From: JAOADN01 sp049323795
Lineage (GTDB): Bacteria; Pseudomonadota; Alphaproteobacteria; Rhodobacterales; Rhodobacteraceae
NCBI GenBank assembly: GCA_049323795.1
Contig: JBMOOH010000026.1
Span: 78,316 to 142,315, forward strand
Length of the DNA: 64,000 nucleotides
Direction of reading: 5' to 3'
Part shown: positions 44,537 to 53,522 of the stretch, in pieces
How positions within the stretch are numbered: position 1 is the first letter of the stretch
How the letters are laid out: each line of letters opens with the position of its first letter
The notes under the pieces: generated by a model
The model's database searches: none
The model's input: the letters and a program-made list of their open reading frames with translations, nothing else
Told to the model about the DNA's origin: nothing
Made by a program: the position numbers and the translations under genes

Positions 44537-45264
44537 CACGCCATTCGCTCCCGGGTTTCCAGCGCGCGAAGCCGCCGCAACCGGATCTCGGTCCGCGTCC
44601 GGGCGAGAAGCAGCGCCACGAAGAACAGCACGAATCCGGCGATGCTGAGCAGGAGCGGAAAGTAGAAGACGTCGGCGACGTTTTCCCTCTTGTCGAGCGA
44701 CAGCGACGGGCCCTGATGCAGGCCCTGGCTCCAGAAGAACACGGCATAGCGGCTGAGAAGCGCAAAGACCGACCCGACGAGGCAGAGCACCGCGGTCAGA
44801 TCCGCCGCGGTGTCGGGGTCCTCGATCGCCTGCCAGAGCGCGATGTAGCCGAGATAGAACAGGAACAGCACGAGGAACGAGGTCAGCCTCGGATCCCAGA
44901 CCCAGGGCGTGCCCCACATCGGCTGGCCCCAGATCGCGCCGGTCACCAGCGCGATCAGCGTCATGGTCATGCCGATCGGCGCCGCCGCCTTCGCCGCAAG
45001 CGCCGAGACATGGTGGCGGCGGACGACCCAGATAACCGAGGCCACGAGCATCATCACCCAGATGTTGATCGCCATCATCGCAGACGGGACGTGCACATAG
45101 AGGATCTTGACGGTCGATCCGAAATTCTCGGCCTCGGGCGTCAGGAAGAAGCCCCAGACAAGTCCCGCCGCCAGCGTCACGGCCGCCGAGCCCGCAACCC
45201 AGGGAAGGACGCGGGCAGACGTCTGCATGAAGAGCTTGGGGTTGGCATATTCCCAGATCGACAT
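44536..45264 (-). CDS. ccmC: Haem transport protein CcmC
   Basis: This 242-residue protein has six hydrophobic helices and the tryptophan-rich periplasmic haem motif WGQPMWGTPWVWDPRLTS. Histidines in ILYVHVPSAMMA and in the later loop (QGLHQGPSL) fit the conserved haem ligands. It places haem on CcmE. ATG 45264 (MSIWEYANP) is chosen; the longer frame lacks support. It follows ccmB after 55 bases. Confidence 0.96.
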   Translation of the reverse strand: MSIWEYANPKLFMQTSARVLPWVAGSAAVTLAAGLVWGFFLTPEAENFGSTVKILYVHVPSAMMAINIWVMMLVASVIWVVRRHHVSALAAKAAAPIGMTMTLIALVTGAIWGQPMWGTPWVWDPRLTSFLVLFLFYLGYIALWQAIEDPDTAADLTAVLCLVGSVFALLSRYAVFFWSQGLHQGPSLSLDKRENVADVFYFPLLLSIAGFVLFFVALLLARTRTEIRLRRLRALETRERMA

Positions 45265-45319
45265 GATCTTCTGCGTATCGACTCGCACCCGCCGCCTCAA
45301 CCCAATAGCGTGCCTGCGG

Positions 45320-45976
45320 TCATCGCAGCCCCGCGCGTATTGCCGCAGCGGCGGCAAAGGGCAGGATTGCGACGGTGCCGAGCGTGACCCCCGCAAGAAG
45401 CGACAGAGGCGTGCCCACCGACAGCCCTTCCGCCCCGCGGCGGACAACCTCGGCGCCGAAGATCAGCGTGGGAATGCAGAGAGGCAGGACCAGAAGCGAC
45501 AAGAGCAGCCCGCCGCGCCGGACGCCGACCGTGAGCGCCGCGCCGAAGGTGCCGATGAAGGACAGCGCCGGCGTCCCCGCCAGCAGCGAGACGAAGAGCC
45601 ACGGGGCTGCCGGGCCGGGAAGGCCGAGAAGCAGTCCGAGCGCCGGCGCGGCAAGCGCAAGGGGCAGTCCGGTGACGATCCAGTGGGCCAGCGCCTTGAC
45701 CGCCGCCACGGCCTCGAGCGGCAGCGGCGCGGTGGCCAGAAGGTCGAGCGTCCCGTCCTCGCGGTCCAGCGCGAAGATGCGGTCCAGCGACAGCAGGCAT
45801 GACAGCAGCGCGCCCACCCAGAGCACCCCGGGCGCGATCCGGGCAAGGGTGCCGGGATCCGGGCCGACGCCGAACGGCAGCAGCACCACCACGATCAGAT
45901 AGAAGGCAAGCGCGAGGCCGAAGCCCCCCCCCGCCCGGACGGAGAGCCGCAGATCCCGCAGGAGGAGCGCGATCAT
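45320..45976 (-). CDS. ccmB: Haem ABC exporter permease CcmB
   Basis: This 218-residue permease has six helices and the family start MIALLLRDLRLSVRAGGGF, followed by FYLIVVVLLPFGVGPD. Conserved LDRIFALDREDGTLDLLATAPL lies in the first cytoplasmic loop. It pairs with CcmA and overlaps its gene by 4 bases. Confidence 0.96.
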   Translation of the reverse strand: MIALLLRDLRLSVRAGGGFGLALAFYLIVVVLLPFGVGPDPGTLARIAPGVLWVGALLSCLLSLDRIFALDREDGTLDLLATAPLPLEAVAAVKALAHWIVTGLPLALAAPALGLLLGLPGPAAPWLFVSLLAGTPALSFIGTFGAALTVGVRRGGLLLSLLVLPLCIPTLIFGAEVVRRGAEGLSVGTPLSLLAGVTLGTVAILPFAAAAAIRAGLR

Positions 45977-46605
45977 CCGAAGGCCTCGTCGAAACGGCCG
46001 CGTCCCGCGCGGCCTGCGCCGGCCGGGCGAAACGGCGTCAGATCCAGCGCCGGCAGCGGACCGAGCCCGAGATCGGAATGGGTGGCCGCCAGCGCCGCGC
46101 CGCCGGCGGCCAGATGGGCCCGCACGGCCGCGGCGAAAAGCGCCACCGACGCGGCATCGAGCGACACGGTCGGCTCGTCGAGAAGCCAGAGCCTGCGACC
46201 GGTGACGAGGAGCCGCGCCAGCCCGAGCCGCCGCTTCTGCCCGGCCGAAAGGTTGGCGGCGGGCCGGTCGGCGAGCATGGCCAGGTTCATCCCGTCGAGC
46301 GCGTCGCCGATCTCGGCCCGCCCGAAGACCCGGGCCCAGAAGCGCAGGTTCTCGGCCACCGTGAGCGTGGGCTTGATGCCGTCGGCATGACCGGCATAGG
46401 CGATCGTTTCGGGATCGGCAGAGATGCGCCCCTCCTCGGGCGGCTGCAGTCCGGCGATGCAGCGCAGAAGCGTCGTCTTGCCGATGCCGTTCGGCCCGCG
46501 GAGCTGGAGCACCTCGCCCGCCGCAAGCGAAAGGGAAACCCCGGCGAGCACCACCGCCCCGCCGCGGGCAACCGACAGGTTCTCCACTGCCAGGGCCTCG
46601 GTCAA
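45973..46605 (-). CDS. ccmA: Haem exporter ATP-binding protein CcmA
   Basis: This 210-residue ABC ATPase powers release of CcmE from CcmC/D. Walker A is LRGPNGIGKTTLLRCIAG, the signature is NLSAGQKRRLGLARLL, Walker B is LWLLDEPTVSLD, and the H-loop is ATHSDLG. No ATG is near the conserved start: TTG 46605 (TEALAVENLSV) or GTG 46587 (ENLSVARGG) must serve. The TTG is shown. It is the first ccm gene, 43 bases after the Mth938-like gene. Confidence 0.93.
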   Translation of the reverse strand: MTEALAVENLSVARGGAVVLAGVSLSLAAGEVLQLRGPNGIGKTTLLRCIAGLQPPEEGRISADPETIAYAGHADGIKPTLTVAENLRFWARVFGRAEIGDALDGMNLAMLADRPAANLSAGQKRRLGLARLLVTGRRLWLLDEPTVSLDAASVALFAAAVRAHLAAGGAALAATHSDLGLGPLPALDLTPFRPAGAGRAGRGRFDEAFG

Positions 46606-46648
46606 GGCCGCCCCGCAGCTCCGCGTCCGCGCCGGACGGCCGCCGCCG

Positions 46649-47017
46649 TCACCGGGCGGGTCCGACGACCAGAAGCGCGGCAGCCACCCGCCGCCCTTCG
46701 GACAGAAGCACGTTGTAGGTGCGTGCCGCCGCGGCGCTGTCCATGGCCTCGATCGCCAGGCCCGCCGTCTCGAGGGCGGCGCGGAACGGCGCGGGCGGAT
46801 GGGCGATCGCGGCTCCGGTGCCGATGAAGAGGACATCGACCTCCCCGGCGAGCGCGACAAGCGGCGGGAGATCGTCATACCCCCCCCAGGCGCGCGCCCC
46901 GGTTCCGGTGACAAGAACATGTCCGGAAATGGCCGTGCCGCCCACCCGCCAGTGGCCGGGGCCGTAGCCTTCGATCGGCCGCGCGCCGCCGAAGTCGGTC
47001 TCGGTGAGCCGCATCAT
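46649..47017 (-). CDS. Mth938-domain (DUF498) protein
   Basis: This 122-residue protein begins MMRLTETDFGGARPIEGYGP and contains VEGTG-like loops DVLFIGTGAAIAHPP and MDSAAAARTYNVLLSEGRRV, the hallmark of the Mth938/NDUFAF3-like family linked in mitochondria to complex I assembly. It starts 7 bases after secF, the usual order in alphaproteobacteria. Its bacterial role is uncertain. Confidence 0.9.
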   Translation of the reverse strand: MMRLTETDFGGARPIEGYGPGHWRVGGTAISGHVLVTGTGARAWGGYDDLPPLVALAGEVDVLFIGTGAAIAHPPAPFRAALETAGLAIEAMDSAAAARTYNVLLSEGRRVAAALLVVGPAR

Positions 47018-47024
47018 CGCGCCG

Positions 47025-48005
47025 TCACTTCCCCCCGGAGACGAACTGCGTTCCCGACGGTCCCTTCTCGGCCGGCTTGCCCCATTCGCGCTTGACCCCG
47101 AGGAACAGCACGATGTTCTTGGCGACATAGAGCGTGGAATAGGTACCCACGAACACGCCGAAGATCATCGCGAAGACGAAGCCGCGGATCACGTCGCCGC
47201 CGAAGACGAGCAGGGCGGCCAGCGCAAGGAGCGTCGTCGTCGCCGTCATCACCGTACGGCTCAGCGTCTCGTTCGCCGTCAGGTTCATCATGTCGCGCAG
47301 AGGCATGCTCTTGTATTTCATCAGGTTTTCCCTGAGGCGGTCGAAGATCACCACCGTGTCGTTCATCGAATAGCCGAGGATCGTGAGCAGCGCGGCAACG
47401 ATCGTCAGGTCGAACTTGATCTGGAAGAACGAAAACACCCCGACCGTGGCGATCACGTCGTGCAGCAGCGCGGCGACGGTTCCGACCGCGAACTGCCACT
47501 CGAATCTCAGCCAGACATAGATCATGATCCCGAGCGTGCCCGCCCCGATCGCGAGGAGCGCCGACCAGATCAGCTCTCCGGACACTTTCGGGCCGACCGA
47601 CTCGACGGAGGTGAACTTGATCTGCGGATCGACCGTGGCGAGCGCGGCCTTGACCTGATCCACCCGCTCCGGGGACAGGGCTTCGGACCCCTGCTGGGCC
47701 TGGATGCGGATCTGCACGACGTTCTGGTCGGCGCGGAAGGACGGGTCGAACACCTGCGAGATCGTGACATCGCCCAGCCCGAGCGGATCGAGCGCGGACC
47801 GGTAGGCCGCGACATCGACGGCCAGCGCCGATTCGGTGCGGATCGTTGTCCCGCCCCGGAAGTCGATCCCGAAGTTCAGGCCGAACACCGCCAGCGACAC
47901 GAAGCTCAGCAAGATGGCGACGATCGAGGCGCCGAAGGTCACGAACTGAAGACGGAAGAAGTCGATCGAGGTGTGGACCGGAACGAGATGGAGACGGAAT
48001 GCCAA
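47025..48005 (-). CDS. secF: Protein translocase subunit SecF
   Basis: This 326-residue membrane protein works with SecD to pull proteins through the Sec channel using the proton gradient. It has six helices; visible motifs are NFGIDFRGGTTIR, ILGYSMNDTVVIFDRLREN and TLSRTVMTATTTLLALAAL. TTG 48005 is the start: no ATG is near and GAGGAGG lies 5-11 bases upstream. It follows secD by 10 bases. Confidence 0.96.
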   Translation of the reverse strand: MAFRLHLVPVHTSIDFFRLQFVTFGASIVAILLSFVSLAVFGLNFGIDFRGGTTIRTESALAVDVAAYRSALDPLGLGDVTISQVFDPSFRADQNVVQIRIQAQQGSEALSPERVDQVKAALATVDPQIKFTSVESVGPKVSGELIWSALLAIGAGTLGIMIYVWLRFEWQFAVGTVAALLHDVIATVGVFSFFQIKFDLTIVAALLTILGYSMNDTVVIFDRLRENLMKYKSMPLRDMMNLTANETLSRTVMTATTTLLALAALLVFGGDVIRGFVFAMIFGVFVGTYSTLYVAKNIVLFLGVKREWGKPAEKGPSGTQFVSGGK

Positions 48006-48015
48006 TCTTGCCTCC

Positions 48016-49683
48016 TCAGACGACGATGGTCTTCGGGCGCCGCCAGCGGAGCCACGTGTGGATGATGAGCCGGGTGACATAGACCGCCGTGAACATCGAG
48101 GTGACAATCCCGATCCCGAGCGTCACCGCAAAGCCCCGCACCGGACCCGAACCGATCCAGTACATGATGGCCGCGGTGATGATCGCGGTGATGTTGGAGT
48201 CCATGATCGCCGAGAAGGCGCGGTCGAACCCCTGCTCGATCGCGTGGGCAGGGCGCCGGCCCTGTCGCAGTTCCTCGCGGATGCGCTCGAAGATCAGGAC
48301 GTTCGCATCGACCGACATGCCCATGGTGAGGACGATCCCCGCGATGCCGGGCAGTGTCAGGGTGGCCCCGATCAGCGACAGGACAGCGAGGAGCATCACC
48401 ATGTTCACCAGCAGCGCGATGTTGGCCATCACCCCGAAAAGCCCGTAGCTTGCGATCATGTAGAGGACCACGAGGGACAGGCCGACCGCCGCCGCCATCT
48501 GGCCGGCGCGGATCGAGTCCGCGCCGAGTTCGGGGCCGATCGTGCGTTCCTCGAGGAAATTCATCTTCGCGGGAAGCGCTCCGGCGCGCAGCAGGACGGC
48601 GAGGTTGGTCGATTCCTCGACCGAGAAGTTGCCGGTGATGATCCCCGAACCGCCGGCGATGTAGGCCTGGATGACCGGCGCCGAGATCACCTCGCTGTCG
48701 AGCACGATCGCGAAGGGCTTGCCGATGTTCTCGCGGGTGTAGTCGCCGAACTTGCGCGCCCCGGTCGCGTCGAAGCGGAAGCCGACCGCCGGACGGCCAT
48801 TCTGGTCGAATTCGGGGCGCGCGTCCACGAGATCCTCGCCCGCCACGACCGGCGTCTGCTCGATGACGTAGAACGCGTTGGGGTCGTTGGCGTCGGGCAG
48901 GACGACGTTGCCGGGCCCGGCCAGCTCGGTCGCGCTCGCGGCCATGCGGACCACCGGGTTGAAGGTGAGCTGCGCCGTGGTGCCGATCAGGGCCTTGAGC
49001 TCTGCCGCGCTGCCGATGCCGGGCACCTGGATCAGGATCCGGTCCTTGCCCTGGCGCTGGATCGTCGGCTCGCGGGTGCCGACCTCGTCCACCCGGCGGC
49101 GGACGATCTCGACCGACTGCTGCATGGTCCGGTCGTCGGTCGCACGGCGTTCGGCCTCCGACAGCCGGACGGTCAGCGTATTGCCCCCGCCCGAGACCTC
49201 GATGTCGCTCGACCCCGCTCCGGCGAGCGTGACCACCGGCCGGGCCATGTTCCGCACGATCTCGACGGCCCGCGCGAGACCCTCGGGCTTCTCGATCTGC
49301 ACGGCGAGCACGTCGGGCGGTCCCTGGACGCGGCGGACGCCGCCGATCGTCTCGCGTTCGGCCGAAAGGGCACGGCGTACCTCGGGCCAGAGCCCGTCCA
49401 TCCGGCTCTTGTAGACGTCGGCGACCTGAACTTCGGCCAGAAGGTGCGCCCCGCCGCGGAGGTCGAGCCCGAGGCTCAGGATCGACGAGGGAAGCCAGGA
49501 CGGCCAGAGGCCGATCTCGGCGGCCTGTTCGGGCGTTGGGGCTATCCCCGCCCGCGTGACGGCCGCGAGGGCGTCGTTATGGCGCTCGACGCGCGAATAG
49601 AAGAGGTTGGGAAGCGCGAAGACGATCGAGGCGAGGCAGACCGTCCAGATGGCGATCTGCTTCCAGGTCGGGATGAGGAACAT
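48016..49683 (-). CDS. secD: Protein translocase subunit SecD
   Basis: This 555-residue membrane protein has the large periplasmic P1 head between helices 1 and 2 and the family motifs LGLDLRGGAHLLAEV and GMSVDANVLIFERIREELRQ, plus AFSAIMDSNITAIITAAIMYW. It follows yajC by 13 bases in the conserved yajC-secD-secF order. Confidence 0.97.
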   Translation of the reverse strand: MFLIPTWKQIAIWTVCLASIVFALPNLFYSRVERHNDALAAVTRAGIAPTPEQAAEIGLWPSWLPSSILSLGLDLRGGAHLLAEVQVADVYKSRMDGLWPEVRRALSAERETIGGVRRVQGPPDVLAVQIEKPEGLARAVEIVRNMARPVVTLAGAGSSDIEVSGGGNTLTVRLSEAERRATDDRTMQQSVEIVRRRVDEVGTREPTIQRQGKDRILIQVPGIGSAAELKALIGTTAQLTFNPVVRMAASATELAGPGNVVLPDANDPNAFYVIEQTPVVAGEDLVDARPEFDQNGRPAVGFRFDATGARKFGDYTRENIGKPFAIVLDSEVISAPVIQAYIAGGSGIITGNFSVEESTNLAVLLRAGALPAKMNFLEERTIGPELGADSIRAGQMAAAVGLSLVVLYMIASYGLFGVMANIALLVNMVMLLAVLSLIGATLTLPGIAGIVLTMGMSVDANVLIFERIREELRQGRRPAHAIEQGFDRAFSAIMDSNITAIITAAIMYWIGSGPVRGFAVTLGIGIVTSMFTAVYVTRLIIHTWLRWRRPKTIVV

Positions 49684-49696
49684 GTCGGATGCCGGC

Positions 49697-50032
49697 TCAG
49701 TTGGACGCGGCCGCGGGTTCGGTCTTGTTCAGGACCTGGCTGATCGTGGACTTCACGACGCGCACCCTGACGCCTTCGGCGATCTCGACCTCGATCTCGC
49801 CGTCCTCCTTGACCTTCGACACCTTGCCGATGATCCCGCCCGAGGTCACGACCTGGTCGCCGCGGCGCAGCGTCTCGACCATCGCGCGGTGGTCCTTGAG
49901 CTTTTTCTGCTGCGGCCGCAGGAGAAGGAAGTACATGATGACGAAGATGAGGATGAGCGGCACGAACTGCGCCAGAGCGGCACCCGCGCCAGCGGAACCG
50001 GCAGTCTGGGCGAAGGCAGGGGTAACGAACAT
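49697..50032 (-). CDS. yajC: Sec translocon accessory protein YajC
   Basis: This 111-residue protein has one helix (LIFVIMYFLLLRPQQKKLKD) with the classic FxLLRPQxK motif, then a small soluble domain (GDQVVTSGGIIGKVSKVKED). It is the first gene of the sec-ccm run on the minus strand. Normal length. Confidence 0.96.
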   Translation of the reverse strand: MFVTPAFAQTAGSAGAGAALAQFVPLILIFVIMYFLLLRPQQKKLKDHRAMVETLRRGDQVVTSGGIIGKVSKVKEDGEIEVEIAEGVRVRVVKSTISQVLNKTEPAAASN

Positions 50033-50158
50033 GGGACGTCCCTTTTGGCTCGGTCCCGGGGGGGCGGTCCCCGGGGATTGGCGCGCACCCTACTTGCGGG
50101 GGCACCCGGTTTCAAGGCGACGGCCGGCCGGCCGCGCGCCTTGCGTGGGCGGCTGTAT

Positions 50159-51067
50159 ATGACCTGCCCGGCCCGCGCGCAATCGACCTCGGGCAGGGCG
50201 TATTGCCGCGCGGCGCGCCGCATCCCCCGCGCGGTTCGCGGCCTCGGGACCGTCCCGGCCGCGCTGGTCTGCGGATGGCTGGTTCTCTCCGGCCCCGGTG
50301 CCGCCGGTCCGCGGGAGGCGCCCGCCCCTGCGGCCGCCCCTGCGGCCAGCGGTACCGCCCCGGCCGCGGCGGCACGGACCGGGACGCCTCCGCGCCGGCC
50401 CGCCGGACCGGACGCAGCGCCTCCCGCGGCAGTCGGATGGTTCGGCCCCGGCCCGGCGCCCGGCCCGCGCCGGGGCGGGTGCACGGCAGTGCTGGTCGCA
50501 CCCGACCGCGTGCTGACCGCGACGCACTGCCTGTCGCGCGACGAGCGCTCGGCTCCGCGCGACCCGTCGCGCTTCGTCTTTGCGCCGGGATGGCCGTGGA
50601 ACGGCCCCGGCGCGCTGTTTGGCGCGGCGGACGTGACCCTGCCCGAGGCGCGGACGCTTCTCGGCGGCGCCCTGCCCTTCGATGTCGCGCTCGTCCGGCT
50701 CGACCGCCCCGTCCCGCCGCTGGTCGCCGAACCGCTGCCCCTGACCGAAGGCGACGGAGGAGGCGGCGACATGGCCTCGTCCGCCCTGACCGCCATCGCC
50801 TACCCGAACGGAGCACCCGACACGCCCCTGGCCGAACGCGCCTGCCGCATCGTGCTCGAAGAGGGCGATGTGATCGGGATCGACTGCGCCTCGAAGCCGG
50901 GCTTTTCGGGCGGTGCGGTGCTGGCGGGGCCCGCGGGCGGCTGGCGGCTGCGGGCGGTCATCGTGGCGCAGTCCCGCAGACCCGCGCCCGCCGGGGCCGC
51001 AGGCGCCGCCGCCACCTACGCAGTCCGGCCGGCGGAGAACCTCAGGCGGGCGCTGACGGAACCCTAA
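50159..51067 (+). CDS. Trypsin-like serine protease
   Basis: This 302-residue protein has an N-terminal hydrophobic segment (TVPAALVCGWLVLSGPGAAG) after a long basic start, so export is likely, then an Ala/Pro-rich linker. The S1 triad is visible: histidine in VLTATHCLSRDE, aspartate in PFDVALVRLDRP, serine in SKPGFSGGAVLAGPAG. It resembles V8-like/trypsin-like peptidases of Rhodobacterales. The start is uncertain because no clear ribosome site exists. Substrate unknown. Confidence 0.85.
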   Translation: MTCPARAQSTSGRAYCRAARRIPRAVRGLGTVPAALVCGWLVLSGPGAAGPREAPAPAAAPAASGTAPAAAARTGTPPRRPAGPDAAPPAAVGWFGPGPAPGPRRGGCTAVLVAPDRVLTATHCLSRDERSAPRDPSRFVFAPGWPWNGPGALFGAADVTLPEARTLLGGALPFDVALVRLDRPVPPLVAEPLPLTEGDGGGGDMASSALTAIAYPNGAPDTPLAERACRIVLEEGDVIGIDCASKPGFSGGAVLAGPAGGWRLRAVIVAQSRRPAPAGAAGAAATYAVRPAENLRRALTEP

Positions 51068-51086
51068 AGACCCGCGGAGACCCGCG

Positions 51087-51142
51087 CCCGTGCGCGCCTG
51101 CCCGTGCGCGCCTGCCCGTGCGCGCCTGCCCGTGCACGCCTG
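51087..51142. repeat. 14-bp tandem repeat (4 copies)
   Basis: CCCGTGCGCGCCTG occurs four times head to tail; the last copy has one change (GCAC for GCGC). It lies between the protease stop and serS, 113 bases upstream of the serS start. Copy number may vary between strains by slippage. Confidence 0.9.
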
Positions 51143-51255
51143 CCCTCCGCTCGCCGCCCGAGGGATCGGTCCGCTCTTCCGCGGGACGGACTGTTGTGGC
51201 ATCACCCCCGGCACGGAAGCCCGCGAACCCCCGCGAACCGAGGTACCCCGGCACC

Positions 51256-52548
51256 ATGCACGACATCCGCGCCATCCGCGAGAACCCCGCCGCCTTCGAC
51301 GCCGCATTGGCCCGCCGGGGGTTGCCCGCCGCCTCGCCTGAAATACTGAAGCTCGATGAAGAGCGGCGCCTTGCCATCCACCTTGCCGAGCAGTCGCAGT
51401 TCCACGCAAACGAGTTGAGCAAGAAAGCCGGTGCCGCCAAAGCGGCGGGAGACCAAGCCTTCTTCGAGCAGCTTCGAGCTGCTGTCGCGGGCAGAAAACA
51501 GGAGGTTGTGGAGCAGGACGAACACGCGAGACGCCTTGACGCTATGCTTCGCGACCTATTGCTGACCATCCCCAACCTGCCGCACGACGACGTTCCCGAC
51601 GGCGCCGACGAACGCGACAACGTCGAGATCCGCCGCTGGGGCACGCCCTGCAGCTTCCACTTCAAGCCGGTCGAGCACTACCAGATCGCGGGCGTGAAGC
51701 CGGGGATGGATTTCGAGACCGCCGCCAAGCTCTCGGGCGCGCGGTTCGTGGTCCTGAAGGGCGCGATCGCGCGGCTGCACCGGGCGCTGGCGCAGTTCAT
51801 GCTCGACCTGCACACGACCGAACACGGGCTGATCGAGACGATGACGCCCGTGCTGGTGCGCGAAGAGGCGATGTACGGCACCAATCAACTCCCGAAGTTT
51901 GCCGAGGACAGCTACCGGACCACGAACGGCTGGTGGCTGATCCCGACATCGGAAGTGACGCTGACGAACGCGGTCCGCGAGGAGATCCTCGACGAAAGCG
52001 CGCTTCCGATCCGGATGACCGCGCATACCCAGTGCTTCCGGTCCGAGGCGGGCAGCGCGGGCAAGGACACGGCCGGCATGCTGCGCCAGCACCAGTTCGA
52101 AAAGGTCGAGATGGTGTCGATCACCACCCCCGCGACCTCCCTTGCCGAACACGAGCGGATGACGCGCTGTGCGGAAGCCGTGCTGAAACGGCTCGGCCTG
52201 CCCTATCGCACCGTCGTCCTCTGCACCGGCGACATGGGCTTCGGGGCGCGCAAGACCCATGACCTCGAAGTCTGGCTGCCGGGGCAGAACACCTACCGCG
52301 AGATTTCCTCGGTCAGCGTCTGCGGCGATTTCCAGGCGCGTCGGATGAACGCCCGCTACCGGCCCGCGGGCGGCGGCAAGCCGGAATTCGTCCACACGCT
52401 GAACGGCTCGGGCCTTGCGGTGGGCCGCTGCCTGATCGCGGTCCTGGAAAACGGCCAGACGGCGGATGGCGGGGTGAACCTGCCGCCGGCGCTGCTCCGC
52501 TGGCTCGGCGGCAAGAACCGGATCACGCCCGAAGGGATGCTCGTCTGA
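51256..52548 (+). CDS. serS: Seryl-tRNA synthetase
   Basis: This 430-residue class II synthetase has the N-terminal antiparallel arm that grips the long variable arm of tRNA-Ser and a catalytic core with motif 2 in CFRSEAGSAGKDTAGMLRQH and motif 3 in LNGSGLAVGRCLIAVLEN. The arm (residues about 27-105) differs from what I expect in this group (FHANELSKKAGAAKAAGDQ) and is encoded by lower-GC DNA with rare codons such as TTG, AAA and CGA. The rest is typical. Confidence 0.97.
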   Translation: MHDIRAIRENPAAFDAALARRGLPAASPEILKLDEERRLAIHLAEQSQFHANELSKKAGAAKAAGDQAFFEQLRAAVAGRKQEVVEQDEHARRLDAMLRDLLLTIPNLPHDDVPDGADERDNVEIRRWGTPCSFHFKPVEHYQIAGVKPGMDFETAAKLSGARFVVLKGAIARLHRALAQFMLDLHTTEHGLIETMTPVLVREEAMYGTNQLPKFAEDSYRTTNGWWLIPTSEVTLTNAVREEILDESALPIRMTAHTQCFRSEAGSAGKDTAGMLRQHQFEKVEMVSITTPATSLAEHERMTRCAEAVLKRLGLPYRTVVLCTGDMGFGARKTHDLEVWLPGQNTYREISSVSVCGDFQARRMNARYRPAGGGKPEFVHTLNGSGLAVGRCLIAVLENGQTADGGVNLPPALLRWLGGKNRITPEGMLV

Positions 52549-52700
52549 CACAGACGGCTGCGCTTTCGCCGCCCTCCTGTTGACCCTGCGGCACCGGAGG
52601 TGGCACTGTTCCCCCGACGATCCGCGGGTCAACGCGGGCGAGAGGCGACATGCGGGCCGGAACCGGCCCGGACCGGCAGGCACGAGGGCAGGACAGGCGA

Positions 52701-53522
52701 ATGGCCGCGGCGACGACGCTGACCTACGCCACGCATCCGACGCGGAAAGGGGCGCGCGCGCTCGAGGCCGACCTGTATCTGCCGGACGGGACCGGACCCT
52801 TCGACCTGATGGTCTGGATGCATTCCGGCGGCTTCCGCAGCGGCAGCCGCCAGCATCGCAACCATGCCCTCATCGCCGCCGAGTTCGGCAAGGCCGGCAT
52901 CGCGTCGGCCTTCATCGACTACCGCCTCGCGCGGCCGCCCGCGATCCTGCGCCCCGCGACCGAAGCGGCCCTGCCCGCGCTCGTCGCCGACGCTGCGGCG
53001 GCGGGCGAGGAGATGGCCGAAAGCTTCCTCGGGGCCCGTCCCCTCGCCGTTGTCGAGGACGCCTGCGCCTTCCTCGCCCTCGCCGAGGCGCGCAGGTCGG
53101 ACTGGCGGCTCAGCGGCACCTACCTTCTGGCGGGCAGTTCCGCCGGCGCGATCTCGGCCCTGAACGCCCTCTGGCTTCCGCCCGCCCTCTCGCTCGCGCG
53201 CCCGCCGGTGGCGACGGTGTTCAGCTTCTCGGGCGGGTTCGGCTATCCGTCATTCCGCCGGCCGACCGGCGCGAAGGTGCTGGCGCTGCACGGGCCGGGG
53301 GACAGGCGCGTCCCGGTCTCGTCGATCCGCCGGGTCGCGGCGGCGACCGGGCCGGGCGACGACCCGGTGACGCTGATCGAGGATGCCCGGAACGATCACG
53401 GCGACCTCCGCCTCACGCCCGGAGAGACGCTGGCCGCCGCCGTGGCGCGCGCGGCCGCCTTCCACCGCGGCGGGGCCGCGGCGCTGGCGCAAGGGCAAGG
53501 GAAAGAGATGGCCGGATGCTGA
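52701..53522 (+). CDS. Alpha/beta hydrolase
   Basis: This 273-residue enzyme has the alpha/beta hydrolase fold: oxyanion region LMVWMHSGGFRSGSRQH, nucleophile serine in LLAGSSAGAISALNALW, acid in LHGPGDRRVPV, and histidine in DARNDHGDLRL. It looks like the BD-FAE/carboxylesterase group. ATG 52701 is chosen. The stop overlaps the next gene by 7 bases, so the two are translated together. Substrate unknown. Confidence 0.85.
   Translation: MAAATTLTYATHPTRKGARALEADLYLPDGTGPFDLMVWMHSGGFRSGSRQHRNHALIAAEFGKAGIASAFIDYRLARPPAILRPATEAALPALVADAAAAGEEMAESFLGARPLAVVEDACAFLALAEARRSDWRLSGTYLLAGSSAGAISALNALWLPPALSLARPPVATVFSFSGGFGYPSFRRPTGAKVLALHGPGDRRVPVSSIRRVAAATGPGDDPVTLIEDARNDHGDLRLTPGETLAAAVARAAAFHRGGAAALAQGQGKEMAGC

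Noticed and set aside
51087..51142. CRISPR array
   Set aside because: The 14-base units are head to tail with no spacers and no cas genes nearby.
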